A DNA stretch of 64,000 bases, from the NCBI GenBank assembly GCA_030686995.1, contig CM060686.1:75591757-75655756 (forward strand). The letters are read 5' to 3'. Position 1 is the stretch's first letter; the number at the start of each line of letters is the position of its first letter. The stretch comes from Artemisia argyi (Eukaryota > Streptophyta > Magnoliopsida > Asterales > Asteraceae). This document shows, in pieces, positions 49,497-60,981 of the stretch. The position numbers were made by a program, and so were the translations under genes. The notes beneath the pieces were generated by a model that did no database searches, had not been told where the DNA came from, and saw nothing but the letters and a program-made list of their open reading frames with translations.

Positions 49497-50950
49497 ATGG
49501 AAGGTGGTAACATCTTTGAACCCATCAACCCACCACAACAAGACCACCCACAAAACCCACCACTAGCAAACCAACCTATTAGGCCCCGAACCCTAGGAGA
49601 GTATTCCCGACCTAGCCACCAAGGCTATCGAAACACTATTGAGATCACCCAAGGAGCCAATGTGTCTCCCTTGCGATCCGACACCATCCAGTTTGTGCAA
49701 AGCGGATGCGCATTCCATGGACTTCATTCCGAAGATCCTAATCAACATCTCAAGGACTTCCTTAAAATCGTAGATTCTATAGACCTTGATGTTACAACTA
49801 GAGAGTCGACCCGATTACGCTTATTCCAATTCTCTCTACGTGATCAAGCTAGTCAATGGCTTGAACGTTTACCCGCGGGATCCATCACCTCATGGGATGA
49901 TCTCACCACTCGTTTCCTTGCTCAATTTTTCCCACCGGGGAGAACTACAAAGCTTAGAAATGATATCTTGATGTTCCAACAACGTCAAGGTGAAACTCTA
50001 TATGAAGCATGGACTCGTTTCAAGGACTTACTCCAAAAAGTCCCTCATCATGGCATAGATCTTTGGCCCCAAGTCCAAATCTTCTATGACTATATCGATC
50101 TCTCCACAAGGCGAACCATTGACCAATCGGCCGGTGGCAAGCTACGTGATCTAAGTGCGGAAGAATCATGGGAACTCATAGAAGATCTTGCTCTCTATGA
50201 CAACGAAAGTTGGAATGATCCCCGTGATTTGAACAAAACGGTCAAGGCAATATCTTTGCCTTCGAACAATTCTTGCACTTCCGACCGTAAGATCATGGAA
50301 CTTGAGGACCAAGTCAAGTTTCTCATGAAATCTTACGAAGCTCCTAAGCCTTCAAGCCAAGTGAACAAAATCACTTCTTCATGCGAATTATGTAGTGGTC
50401 CCCATGACACTCGTGATTGCGTGGAACTCCCCGGAACAGCTTTTGCGGACTACGCATCCTTGCGTACCGACGAAGTGGGAGATAAGTGGTACACTTTGAA
50501 ACCCGAGCCAAACCCTTACGGTGATTCCTACAACCCTTCTTGGAAAAATCACCCGAACCTTAGGTGGAAACAAAACCAAAACAATTCTTCCAATCCGCCT
50601 AATCGTTACCAACCAAATGGTCCACCCTCCAACCGTACTTTCAACAACAATCCTTCTAATAACTATGGTAGTACCAACAATCTTGAAGGATTGATGTCCC
50701 AATTTATGGCATCTCAGGAAGCTCGCATAGCTAAGTTTGAAACCGAATTCAATCAACAACAAACGGAGATGACCAATAAGATTGACAACTTGTTGAAATC
50801 CCTCAACAACCAAGTGCTAACTACACCTAGAAAGGACACTAGGGACGCAAATAGCAGAATCCAAATTAAGGACCCCCCATCATCCAAACACGACCACTTT
50901 GTCAATGTTGTCACTATTAAGCCAATAGATAAGGATAAAGAAGAAAGTGA
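49497..50950 (+). CDS. gag: Element B gag
   Basis: Athila-type Gag starting MEGGNIFEPINPPQQ. The capsid domain is at about residues 60-200 (CAFHGLHSEDPNQHLKDFLK, ASQWLERLPAGSITSWDDL, RFLAQFFPPGRTTKLRNDI). A zinc-knuckle-like CELCSGPHDTRDC follows near residue 300. The Asn/Pro-rich region (345-395) leads to a coiled coil (about 400-445). There are no internal stops. The frame runs into the 50951 insertion and would end at 51003. Without the insertion it continues in phase into 52708-53512 through the EESD codons. Confidence 0.9.
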
Positions 50951-52699
50951 TGCGATGTTTGTTAGTGCAAGTTTTAAATTTATAAGAGTGAATTACCAAA
51001 TCTAGAAACAACACATACGAGCAAGTGTACTCGTCCGTATAGCAAAATATGATGGTAAGTCGGGATCGTTCGCAGGGATTTGTGAGTGAATCGAAATATA
51101 AGTCTAAAAGTAAATCTCTAATGTACGCAAATATGATAATAAGCAAATTCAATAAATTAAAAACTACACTTGTGTAGACTAGTTTTCTACTTAATGACAC
51201 ACATGATTGTGATAACTTTTGATAACATGTTGGTTGTGATAATTAGATGGTGATCTAATCTATTGTTTCTACTAGTTAAACCTTCGTCAAGATTTTAGTT
51301 CATAAAAACAAGCTTTAGGTGTAAACCAATCAATTCAAGATCTATCCAAGGTTCATAAGGTATGGTGGATATCTTAAACACAAGACAAACTTTTATTACC
51401 AATCAAATACTCTTAGGAAATGGTCAATACAAAAGGTAACCTCTTCATAGACAAAAAGGTCACAATCGTTTATAAACATTTAAACTTTCGTCCTACTAAA
51501 GGTTTACAAACAATCCGATTTGACGTTATAAAAGAATTCTTATTACAATCATACTTCTTGTTTCTTTGTTTAGTCAAGAATAATTATGGTGAAAAACAAT
51601 CATTCATAGACAAATGATTATAACTAGTTGAGTAATAACAAATCTTTCGACCTTTGAAACTATTATCAATTAGTTAACCTTGGCTTAAACAAATGTCACG
51701 ATGAAACTTAAGGTACAATTGGTTCTTAGGATTGACTTGAAATTGAATTAAAACATGTTATCACAATCATCACTATCACTAAGTATAAAACATCATCAAA
51801 ACATGTGTAAAAAGATTACTAGCCACTCATGGCAAACATGCAAATAAACTCAGAATATTTAACATAAGAATCCATAGTTACAAGTCTTACAATGCTTGGA
51901 AATTGATAACAAATGACAAGGTATTGATAACCTAAGAGTTGGTGATGATTTCTTGAGATTTTCGGACTCCAAATGTTGCTTCCTTGATCCTCCAAAGTTC
52001 CTGGTTCTTTCTGCACGAATTTTCCTCCTTAGAGAGCTAGAAGATGATAATAATTGTGTGTAGTAATGAGAGTAAACGGTCTCTTCAATTGTGTGTTGAA
52101 TGGTGTTGAGTTATGCACTTTTGAAGTCCCCCCATAGGCTTGTCCAACACTCTTGGTCATAAATAAGAACTTAAATGCTTGAACTTGGACAATAAGACAC
52201 TAAAAAGGGCCTAGAACCTTGGGACAAAAGGCCAAGATTCGTGCACAAAAGTTGGCAAAAACATGCAGAACTGACCAACCGATCGGTTACAGGTTGGCAC
52301 CGATCGGTTGGTGAAACGTACTTATGACCATCCGATCGGTTTCACACCAACCGATCGGATGGTAATTTCTGGCAGCTTTGGACTTTGACTTTGGCTTGTG
52401 TAGCTCTTTATGTACTATCCAAACTTGATTAACTTCTGAACTTGGAACTTTGAGATGACAAAACTTAGGTTCTCTTATGAATTACTTCATAGATTGGACT
52501 TTTGATCTTGGGAATCTTTGTGTAATCGCGTATACTTCATTTCCTTCACTTTTTCTCCATTTTTCCTGCATTTGGCTACATATCCTACAAAAACATACCT
52601 TGAAATGATTTAGTGGTAAAAGCATATAAAAACAACCAAATAACATACACAAAAACACTAATAACGCTTATAAAAACATGTTAACTTTGAGCGTTATCA
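50951..52699 (-). mobile_element. TG...CA insertion flanked by 8-bp repeats (solo-LTR-like)
   Basis: 1,749 bp splitting the B frame. On the minus strand it begins TGATAACGCTC and ends AACATCGCA. The + strand ends are TGCGATG and GTTATCA. GAAAGTGA occurs on both sides (50943-50950, 52700-52707). The minus-strand end has CGAACGATCCCGACTTACCA and GTACACTTGCTCGTATG, like the 3' part of Athila/Tat LTRs, so a solo LTR is likely. An 8-bp duplication is longer than the usual 5 bp. No coding is seen. Confidence 0.6.
52279..52358. repeat. CCGATCGG palindrome array
   Basis: Four CCGATCGG sites at 52279, 52300, 52332 and 52351. Most sit in CCAACCGATCGGTTGG-like longer palindromes or CATCCGATCGGT variants. 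They lie 340-420 bp from the presumed LTR start. Confidence 0.8.
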
Positions 52700-52707
52700 G
52701 AAAGTGA

Positions 52708-53512
52708 CAAGGATGAAGTTGGAGTAGAAACCGAGACTAGGAATGAAATTAAGGAAGTTGAGGTTAATAAGGGAGAAAAGTTAAAGGAAGTGGAAAACGT
52801 AGAAGAATACTTTGATAAGTTTCCTACCAAGGAAGAATGGGAATATCACAAGGATTTATTTGATGACCCCGAGACACCATATATCCTTGGTTCACCCCTT
52901 ATTAAAGTAGGTGATCCCTCTAACATCAGCATACCATGCATCATTGGGCATATGCATGTATGGAAAGCTTATATCGATCCTAGGTCTCCTATAAACATCA
53001 TGACTAGGATTTATTATAATTGGGTAATGAAGAAGCAACTTGGTTATAGGATGATGCCCAGCAAGAATTTGATAAGTAATTTTGTAGGAAGAGTGAAAGG
53101 ATTGCATGTGATCGTAGGAAACTTCACTTATGAGACCGACTTTGTTATAGTGGAGGATACTCGTCCGGTGATAGATGATTGCCTAAGTCAAGTAGTGTTC
53201 GGAAAACCGTTCGTTGAGGCCTCTAAGATGAGTTATGATCTGACTCTAGGGATAGGTAGATTCAAGGACGAGAATGATGAGATTGCTTACCAAATGCCCT
53301 ATAAGATTGAACAATACCGCCTCCTATCGAACATAGAAAAGGAACACAAACAAGCGGTTTACTGTAGGAATGATGAGGATAGACGTAGAGGAGTAGAATA
53401 TGTTATGAATAGAATACTTGGTTTCTACAAAGAATGCTTGCAGCTAGGTCCGGAATACAAAAATAATATAGGAGATCACCTAGAAAGTGAGACCAGAGAT
53501 GAGGTCACGTAA
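52708..53512 (+). CDS. Element B protease-like domain
   Basis: 268 codons in phase with gag once the insertion is removed. It has an acidic/Lys linker, FPTKEEWEYHKDLFDDP, IPCIIGHMHVWKAYIDPRSP followed by INIM, NFVGRVKGLHVIVGNFTYET, LSQVVFGKPFVEASK, then a C-terminal helical part (RRRGVEYVMNRILGFYKECL). As in A, the D-S/T-G active site reads D-P-R-S-P. Stop at 53510. The relation to A's ORF is clear throughout, and conservation of a non-canonical site in both suggests a kept function. Confidence 0.75.
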
Positions 53513-53558
53513 TAACCCATGACCTTGAGTCTAGCTACAAGACTCGTAAATAAAGAAA

Positions 53559-53583
53559 AGCGCTTCTTGGGAGGCAACCCATG
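53559..53583 (+). other. Conserved hairpin-like block after the B ORF
   Basis: Same AGCGCTTCTTGGGAGGCAAC block as at 46441, again about 50-150 bp after the stop and preceded by CTAGCTACAAGACTCGTAAA. Confidence 0.5.
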
Positions 53584-56009
53584 CTTTGTGTGATTTTTAT
53601 TTGTTTGATTGTTATTAGTTTCCGTATGCATGCTTTATTTTTATTGTTGGTAGATCATGTTTCAAAACTAAAATGGTGAAAATACTTTATTTTGTTGTTT
53701 GGCTTTGTCTTAACTTCATCCAAAGGTATTTCGCAGAAGATAAGTGTAAGGGGAAACCCCAAATATGTTTTTAAGAAACAAAATTGATCATGATTCTCCA
53801 AAATATTAAATGAACATGTATATTCGTATTTGTTAGAGTCAAATGCTTGTATCGAGTCATAATGATGTTTTGCAGGATTTTCCAGGAAGTAGGACATAAG
53901 TTTTTCCAGAAATTTTCCGGAAACTTAACGTAAGGATTTCTGCAGATCACTTCTGATGGCGTCAGGAAGAAATTCCTGACAGCGTCATGTGTAAAATTCT
54001 GGAAATTTTTCTAGTTTTGTTTTTCTAACGGAGTCTTAAAGTTTTTGTTAATTCTTTAGTTTTATAAACATCAGGAAATCTGCAAACATTCATTCCACAA
54101 GCATTATATCCCTTCAATTCCTAGAAAGCAATTTAAGATATATATGTTATTTTTCTAGGATTTGTTAGTATATATAGATTGCCGCCGATTTTACGCGAGG
54201 TTGCCTTGTTTGTTTTCTCAGGTTTAACAGGTTATGTATGACAAGAAGATGATTTATATTCCAGAAGGGAAGCTTTGATTGTTCATTTTCTTGGAGGAAG
54301 ATCTAACCTTGTTACCGCACTATACACACCGAACGAATCAGGGGAGTATTTGATTTCATTCTTTTACCTATTTTACTTTTACATTATTTAATTGAACATT
54401 GGGGACAATGTTTATCCTATGTTTAAGGGGAGGGTAAATGATGATACCTTATAGGATACACTTTCACTTGAGTTTGTTAGTTTGATGGTAGGTGTGTAAT
54501 AAAACTATGAGAAATACTTGTTAGTGTAATTTTAGCGCCAAATTTAAATTTTTTTACAACATTTAGGAGTGAAAATTTATCCTTAGCAAGCGTCTCATGG
54601 ATAGGAGATTGTATGACTAGCACAAAACCGTACCATTCAGAAAAATTTTCCACCCAAATATGTGAGGTTCGCCTTTAGATTTGATAGGAAAAGCATTTAC
54701 TACTAGTGCTTATGAGAGTACCGGTAGCATTTAGATTCTAGAACTTGTGTTAGTGATGCATCCCGAGACCGCTAGTGAGACTACATTCGTGTATTAGGAT
54801 TTACTATATGATAAGAGGCATTAGGATCACCCTTGTGTTAAACCTGTATCATAATTACTTGACCATTTAAGTCATATTACTTGGCTAGTAAAGTCAATTA
54901 ATTTTTCCCACACCCTTAGCGTTGTACTCATTTTTAGTACACAAAACCCCTAGTACACCCCTCCGAGCCTATCTTTTAGTTTCTAACTTTAAGCATCTTA
55001 CTTAAAGGAAGAATTTGTTACACCCCACTTAAATGTACACCCAAATCGCCTTAGCCTTCCGTGTATGCACTCATCTTTAGTGCATTATTGTTATTTGTTT
55101 AGACCCTTAGTTAATTATCTAATTGATTACATGGTTGTTAAGTCGAGTCATATCCTTGTACATATTGTTTTGGGACGATTGGGACTCATGGGTAAAGTAC
55201 TATTGTTATGGAGTAATGGGGAATAACATCATATATTACCCCCATATGTGCGTTAATCTTAAAAGTACTCCAAGTGTTTTGATTATCTTGATCCGAGTCA
55301 TTAGATTAGTTTATCGTAAAGTACGTAAAAATTCAAGTGTAACGGGAATGTTCACTCCCTATGATGTATTATTTTGGATGGTAGGGTAAGAGTGTATGGA
55401 AAAAAAAATAAACAAATAAAATAAAAAAAGAGAAAAAAAAAGAGAAAAGAGAAAAAACATACGGACTACCATCCCATTTCATTCTATATCTATTTTATGT
55501 TTTTGTTATTTTTCATTTCTTAGCTTAAGTCGAGTCTAGTCTTGGCTTAGCAACGCCATATTGTACATATAATTAACCAAGATGATTAACTAGCCACCAG
55601 TAAAGATTGCCTTTATCCAACAAAAACAGTGTATTCCATATCCCTACACCTAACGTTATAACCCTTTAAAAGACCTCTTTGATAGTTTATCCTAGGTGCT
55701 TACGCCATGTGGTGGAGGTTTGATCCTCTCCCAAGCCTATGGTAATCTATTTTGCTATGACAGGTAGTGAGAGATATTTTCCCTTTCCATATTGTGATAT
55801 ATACTTTATTACACCCGAGAGATGTGAGTATCTAAACACTATTTGTGAGGTGCTAGTATATGACCTCCGTGCTTGTCTTTGGTCTTTAGTGGAACGATTA
55901 TTTGTTGTAATTACTTTTATATTAGTGTTAAATGACCCCTAACTTGTATTTTGATTAGAATAAAAGCGCATTTGCTTGAGGACAAGCAAATCTCACGTGT
56001 AAGGGTATA
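53584..56009 (+). other. Element B long 3' non-coding region
   Basis: 2.4 kb without convincing ORFs. It has the internal purine run (about 54412-54435), an A/G-only stretch at about 55398-55457 and ends GAGGACAAGCAAATCTC then GTGTAAGGGTATA as a weak polypurine tract before the LTR. A 3' half is repeated in A at 57453-58461. Confidence 0.7.
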
Positions 56010-57452
56010 TGATGAGGCGAAAAATGATCCGTTTTTAGGGGGTCATTTAAGCCCAAATTCGAATTTATTTGATCAAATATTGCTCTAAATCGTTCCTTTT
56101 GTGATTTTAGGTACTTTTGGAGTGAATTCTGGAAAAGGAAGCATTTTGGACGTTTTTTGGAGCATAAAAGTGAAGAAAACGGCAAAGTCTTAATTTTCCT
56201 TGCTGGGAACAGTACCTGACGGCGTCACAAGCTTCTTAATGACGGCGTCAAGAGGAAAACAAGAGGTGAAGAGGATGGAGTCCATGATGGTCCAGAAAGA
56301 TTTTTCACTAGGGCATGACGGCGTCACGCTAGGCCGTCATGGTCCCTTTATACGTGACGGCCTAGAGGAAATTTGCTCTTGACGGCGTCAGATCTGGATC
56401 TAGGCAATCCGAGAATATTATGGGCGGCGGGTTGACGACGTCAGAATTTTCTTCTTGACGCCTTCACCTTAGAAAATCTAAATATAGTTTTGTAATTTTC
56501 ATTCATTAGGGGAGTAGGGGGAGGACAATTCTAGGGACGACTTGGATAAACCCTAGTACGATTTTATCAGTATTTTCAAGGTTTTCACCCCTTGAAACCT
56601 TTCATGTTCAATTAAGATAAGTGTCCTTTCAATTCATTCAATATGTCTATGTGTTGTTTGAATATATCTTACGCTTGTCTTGATTTTAACATGCTAGGCT
56701 AGATCTCTTGTGTGTTTGCTTAGATGTAGTGAAACCTAGATGTTGATTCTGGGTTGATTGCTTGTTTATAGTTGTTACGGATGAATGATTTCGATGTTAG
56801 GCTTAAGAAAACTGGCAGACTTCAATAGTGTAACTTGCTTGAACATCTTAAGAAACATGAACCAATGTTTTTATGGTTGTATTTAATGCATGAGCAAATT
56901 CTAGTGATCCCATGTTAGGAGCTTCTTGCAGGCTCGACATAGGAGTGAAGTAGGAGCTTATAGAGTTGGGGAAGTACGTACACCACCCCACGAATGGTAT
57001 TAAGGAATATCACCCGTCATCCACGAAACTGTAACAAACTATCAACCTGTAAAAGATATCTAGGGAGTAATGAAATCTAAGTAAACACAACTTTCCCATT
57101 TATTGCTCACACCACTAGTTTAATTAGCTTTATTTTCATTTTTGTTATTTTATTTTAATTGCATCTTAGTTATTGGGTTAGTTGACTAGCAACTAATTCC
57201 GCCCAGTCTTCCAATACCCGAGATTTTAATTGCTTTTATAAAAATATAAAAATACAAAAAGAATCATCCCTCACCTCTAGACCTAGTTTTTAGGCTTTCT
57301 AATCCTAGCGACACTATTCCTGAGTTGAACGATCAATCCCCCGGTACTTGTCACTATACTATACTACAACGATCAGGTACACTGCCTGGTGGGGATTGTA
57401 AGCTTCTTGAGATCCCTTAAGAGGTAAAGCCTGGTGCAATTCCCACGCATCA
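56010..57452 (+). repeat. Element B 3' LTR
   Basis: 1,443 bp, near-identical to 47875-49326. Array sites lie at 56217-56466, with a few sites decayed (TGACGACGTCA, TGACGCCTTCA). Ends CGCATCA followed by CCCAC. Confidence 0.9.
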
Positions 57453-58461
57453 CCCACCCAAATGTACACCCAAATTGCCTTATCCTTCCGTGTATGCACT
57501 CATCTTTAGTGCATTATTGTTACATGTTTAAACCCTTAGTTAATTATCTAATTGATTACATGGTTACTAAGTCGAGTCATATCTTGTACATATTGTTTTG
57601 GGACGATTGGGACTCATGCGTAAAGTACTTGTGTTATGGAGTAATGGGGGAAGAACATCAAATTATTACCCCCATATGTGCGTTAATATTTAAAAGTACT
57701 CCAAGTGTTTTGATTATCTTGATTCGAGTCATTAGAGTAGTTTATTGTAAAGTATGTAAAAATTCAAGTGTAAGGGGAATGTACATTCCCTATGATGTAT
57801 TATTCTGGATGGTAGGGCAAGAGTGTATAAAAAAAATAATAATAAATAAAAAAAATCGAATAATCAAGAAAAAGAAAAAAGTAATATAGAAAAAGAAAAA
57901 AAAGAGAAATACATACGGACTACCATCCCATTTCATTCTATGTTTGTTTTATGTTTTTGTTATTTTTGATTTATTAGCTTAAGTCAAGTCGAGTCTTGGC
58001 TTAGCAACACCATATTGAACGTGTAATTAACCAAGATGATTAACTCGCCACCAGTAAATATTGCCTTTATCCAACAAAACCGTGTTTTCCATATCCCTAC
58101 ACCTAACGTTATAACCCTTTAAAAGGCCTCTTTGATAGTTTATCCTAGGTGCTTACGCCAAGTAGTGGAGGTTTGATACTTTCCCAAGCCTATGGTAATA
58201 TATTTGCTATGACAGGTAGTGAGAGATGTTTTCAATTTCCTTATTGTGATATATACTTTATTACACCCGAGAGATGTGAGTATCTAAACACTATTTGTGA
58301 GGTGCTAGTGTATGACCTCCGTGCTTGTTTTTGGTTTTTAGTGGAACGATTATTTGTTGTAATTACTTTTATATTAGTGTTAAATGACCCCTAACTTGTA
58401 TTTTTATTAGAATAAAAGCGCATTTGCTTGAGGACAAGCAAATCTCAAGTGTAAGGGTATT
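57453..58461 (+). other. Element A distal 3' region
   Basis: Resumes A after B: CCCAAATGTACACCCAAATT matches B at about 55025. It contains an A-rich tract (57828-57905) and the GAGGACAAGCAAATCTC plus GTGTAAGGGTATT end before the 3' LTR. No gene. Confidence 0.7.
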
Positions 58462-59819
58462 CGATGAGGCGAAAAGTGTACCGCTTTTAAGGGGTCATTT
58501 AAGCCCGAATTCGATATTATTTGATCAAATATTTCCCTAAATCGTTCCTTTTGTCATTTCAGGTACTTTTGGAGAGAAATCTGGAAAAGGAAGCATTTTG
58601 GACGTTTTTGAAGCATAAAAGTGAAGAAAACGGCAAAGTTTCAATTTCCTTGCTGGGAACAGTACCCGACGGCGTCAAGGTTCTACAAGTGATGGCGTCA
58701 AGAGTGACAAAAGAGGTGGATGTGGAACTTATAACGTGACGGCCCAGAAAGTTTTCAAGCTTATTGGCCTGACGGCGTCACCAAGGCCGTCAGGGTCCAA
58801 ACACACGTGACGGCCCAGATTGATTTTCTACATGACGGCGTCAGAAGTGGATCTAGGCAATACGAATTTCATCATAGCGGCGAGTTGACGGCGTCACAAG
58901 CTATAACGTGACGCTATCAAGATGTAAAATCTATATATCGTCTTCTAATTTTCATTCATGGGTGTGCAACTTTGAGGGAATAAACCCTAGACAAATTTTA
59001 ACAGCTTTTCAAGGGTTTCAACCCCTTGAGTCTTCCATGTTCAATTGAAGATAAGTACTTATTCAAACCATTCAATATGTCTATGTGTTGTGTGATTATA
59101 TCTTACGCTTGTCTTCTTTTTAACATGCTAGGCTAGATTTTTATTGTGTTTGCTTAGATGTAGTGAAACCTAGATGTTAATTATAGGTTGATTGTTTGTT
59201 TATAATTGTTACGGATGAATGTATTCGATGTTAGGCTTAAGAAAACTGGCAGACTTCCATTGGTAACTTGCTTGAACGTCTTAAGAAACATGATTGGAGG
59301 TGTACTACGATTTTTGGTTGTATTTAATGCGTAAGAGAATTCTAATGATCCCATGTTAGGAGCTTCTAACGGCTCGACATAGGAATGAAGTAGGATCTTA
59401 TAGAGTTAGGGAATATTGACACGGCCCTACGACTAGTATTAAGGAATATGACCCATCATCCATGCAATTGTAACAATCTAATCAACCTGTAAAAGTTATC
59501 TAGGGAGTAATGAAATCTAAGTAAACACAACTTCTCTCATTATTGTTTCCTCCACATTAGTATAATAGTTTCATTTTCATTTTTGTTATTTTATTTTGAT
59601 TGCATCTTTAGATTAATTGGGTTAGTTGGCTAGCAACTAATTCCGCCCACTCCTTCAAAACCCAAGATTTTACTTGCTTTCATAAAATATAAAAATACAA
59701 AAAGAATCATCCCGCACCTCCAGACCTAGTTTAGTAGGCTTTCTAATCCTAGCGACACTATTCCTGAGTTGAACGATCAATCCCCCGGTACTTGTCACTA
59801 TACTATACTACAACGATCA
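58462..59819 (+). repeat. Element A 3' LTR, terminally shortened
   Basis: Starts CGATGAGGCG, with the first T changed to C. It follows the 5' LTR to ...CTACAACGATCA and stops. The other LTRs continue about 95 bp from GATCAGGTACACTGCC to CGCATCA. ATCA at both points suggests a microhomology deletion that kept the CA end and the GCAGC duplication. Confidence 0.85.
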
Positions 59820-60602
59820 GCAGCCCCCTTAATTATTAAGGGGATCGGACCCTAATTAAAGGGACCGGCACGCTCCAGAACAATGATTTTCTGGCCTATA
59901 AATACTGGTTCATTTCACAGATTTTTCTCACCTTTTGCACTATAAACTTTCTAATCTAAATCTTCTATACCATTCTCTTAAACCCTTTGATCATATAATC
60001 ATAAGCTTTTGTTTCCAAGTGATCCAAGCTTCAACCTTTCAAGTGCAAGAGAAGAATACTTCAATCCTTCAAGACAAGAAGTATTACAACCTGTTGTGAC
60101 CTCCACATCCAAGTTGTTTGTGCATCATCACTTGTTTAGCATTCATCCATTTGTGTATTAGTTGTGAATATTGGTTAGATAGAAGTAAACATAAGGTGTT
60201 AGGCTAGTAAGGTGTGTAGGTAGAGAAGTTGTGAATTGATTGTGGTGTGCAAGTAGTATAGGTGTAAAGAAGAAGTAGTGTGATTAGGTAGTGGTTAGGT
60301 GTGAAGAAGTTATGAAGTAGTTGTGAAGAAGTTGTGAAGTAGTTGTGTAGAAGTTGTGAAAAAGGTGTGACGAAGTTGTGGTGTGATAATTGGTGTGTAA
60401 GGTTTTCTCCGCCATAAGGGAGCTTGTTGACAAAGTGAAGAAAACTCTCGAGTTTGGTGCTTTGGGAGTGGAGTAGGGCAAGGAAGGTGTCCTTGTAGAT
60501 GAACCACTATAATTCTCTTGTCTCGCGGTTAGATCTTTCCATCTCTTACTTATTATCTTGCTTATATGGTTATTACTTTTGTAGACATAGACGTATATAT
60601 AT
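59820..60602 (+). repeat. C-family LTR, copy 2, right part
   Basis: Continues 43730 and matches 10802 to about 11543. The TATA box (CCTATAAATACTGG) is retained near 59896. It is cut at 60602 by element F after GTATATATAT. Confidence 0.88.
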
Positions 60603-60970
60603 TGTAGCATACTCATAATGATTAGCATGTATGGTCTTGAGTTATGGTTCGAATTGTAGATGGATTTTAGAAAGAGAAAGTGAGATGTGGGAGACTTCTA
60701 GTGAGAGAAATAGAAATGTATTAGATTGAAAGTATGAGAAGTTCCAACCCTCTCCCTTGGGTGGAATAGGGTATATATACTACAATACTTGGTGCTCCAT
60801 GAAACGAGCTGTAGAGTGAGCTGACAGTGGGTAAAGACCCGACCCACTCTATGAATACTATATACATACTAAACTACGTACTAACTAATACGATAAATAC
60901 TACGAGCTACAACATGCTAAACTATACTCGGGGTGACCGAGTCTTCATATGAATAAACGTATTCCTAACA
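60603..60970 (-). repeat. Element F 3' LTR
   Basis: 368 bp. In element sense it runs TGTTAGGAATACG to GAGTATGCTACA. A TATATATA box lies at 60772-60779. The other LTR is not in the window, so the left end rests on the break in the C LTR and on the TG/CA rule. Confidence 0.75.
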
Positions 60971-60981
60971 ATCTCCCCCTA
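60971..60981 (-). other. Element F polypurine tract
   Basis: AGGGGGAGAT in element sense directly before TGTTAGGAAT. Similar GGGGGAGC/GGGGGAGA runs recur upstream in element sense (about 62443, 62811, 62925, 63051, 63229). Confidence 0.75.

Larger units (their letters stand above)
47875..57452 (+). mobile_element. Element B: non-autonomous Athila/Tat-type element with gag
   Basis: A 9,578-bp element, same LTR family as A, with target duplication CCCAC (47870-47874, 57453-57457). LTRs are 47875-49326 and 56010-57452. It encoded one continuous frame: gag fused to the protease-like domain. No RT or integrase follows. The frame is broken by the insertion at 50951-52699. Its U3 differs from A (GATCCGTTTTTAGGGG), so two subfamilies are present. 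Confidence 0.9.
43731..59819 (+). mobile_element. Element A: non-autonomous Athila/Tat-type gypsy element, split by B
   Basis: Flanked by GCAGC (43726-43730, 59820-59824). LTRs are 43731-45174 and 58462-59819, and the primer site is of Asp-tRNA type as in Athila/Tat. Without B it is about 6.5 kb. Its only protein is the protease-like ORF 45357-46292, with no gag, RT or integrase. The 3' LTR lacks its last about 95 bp yet still ends in CA against the target duplication. Confidence 0.88.
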
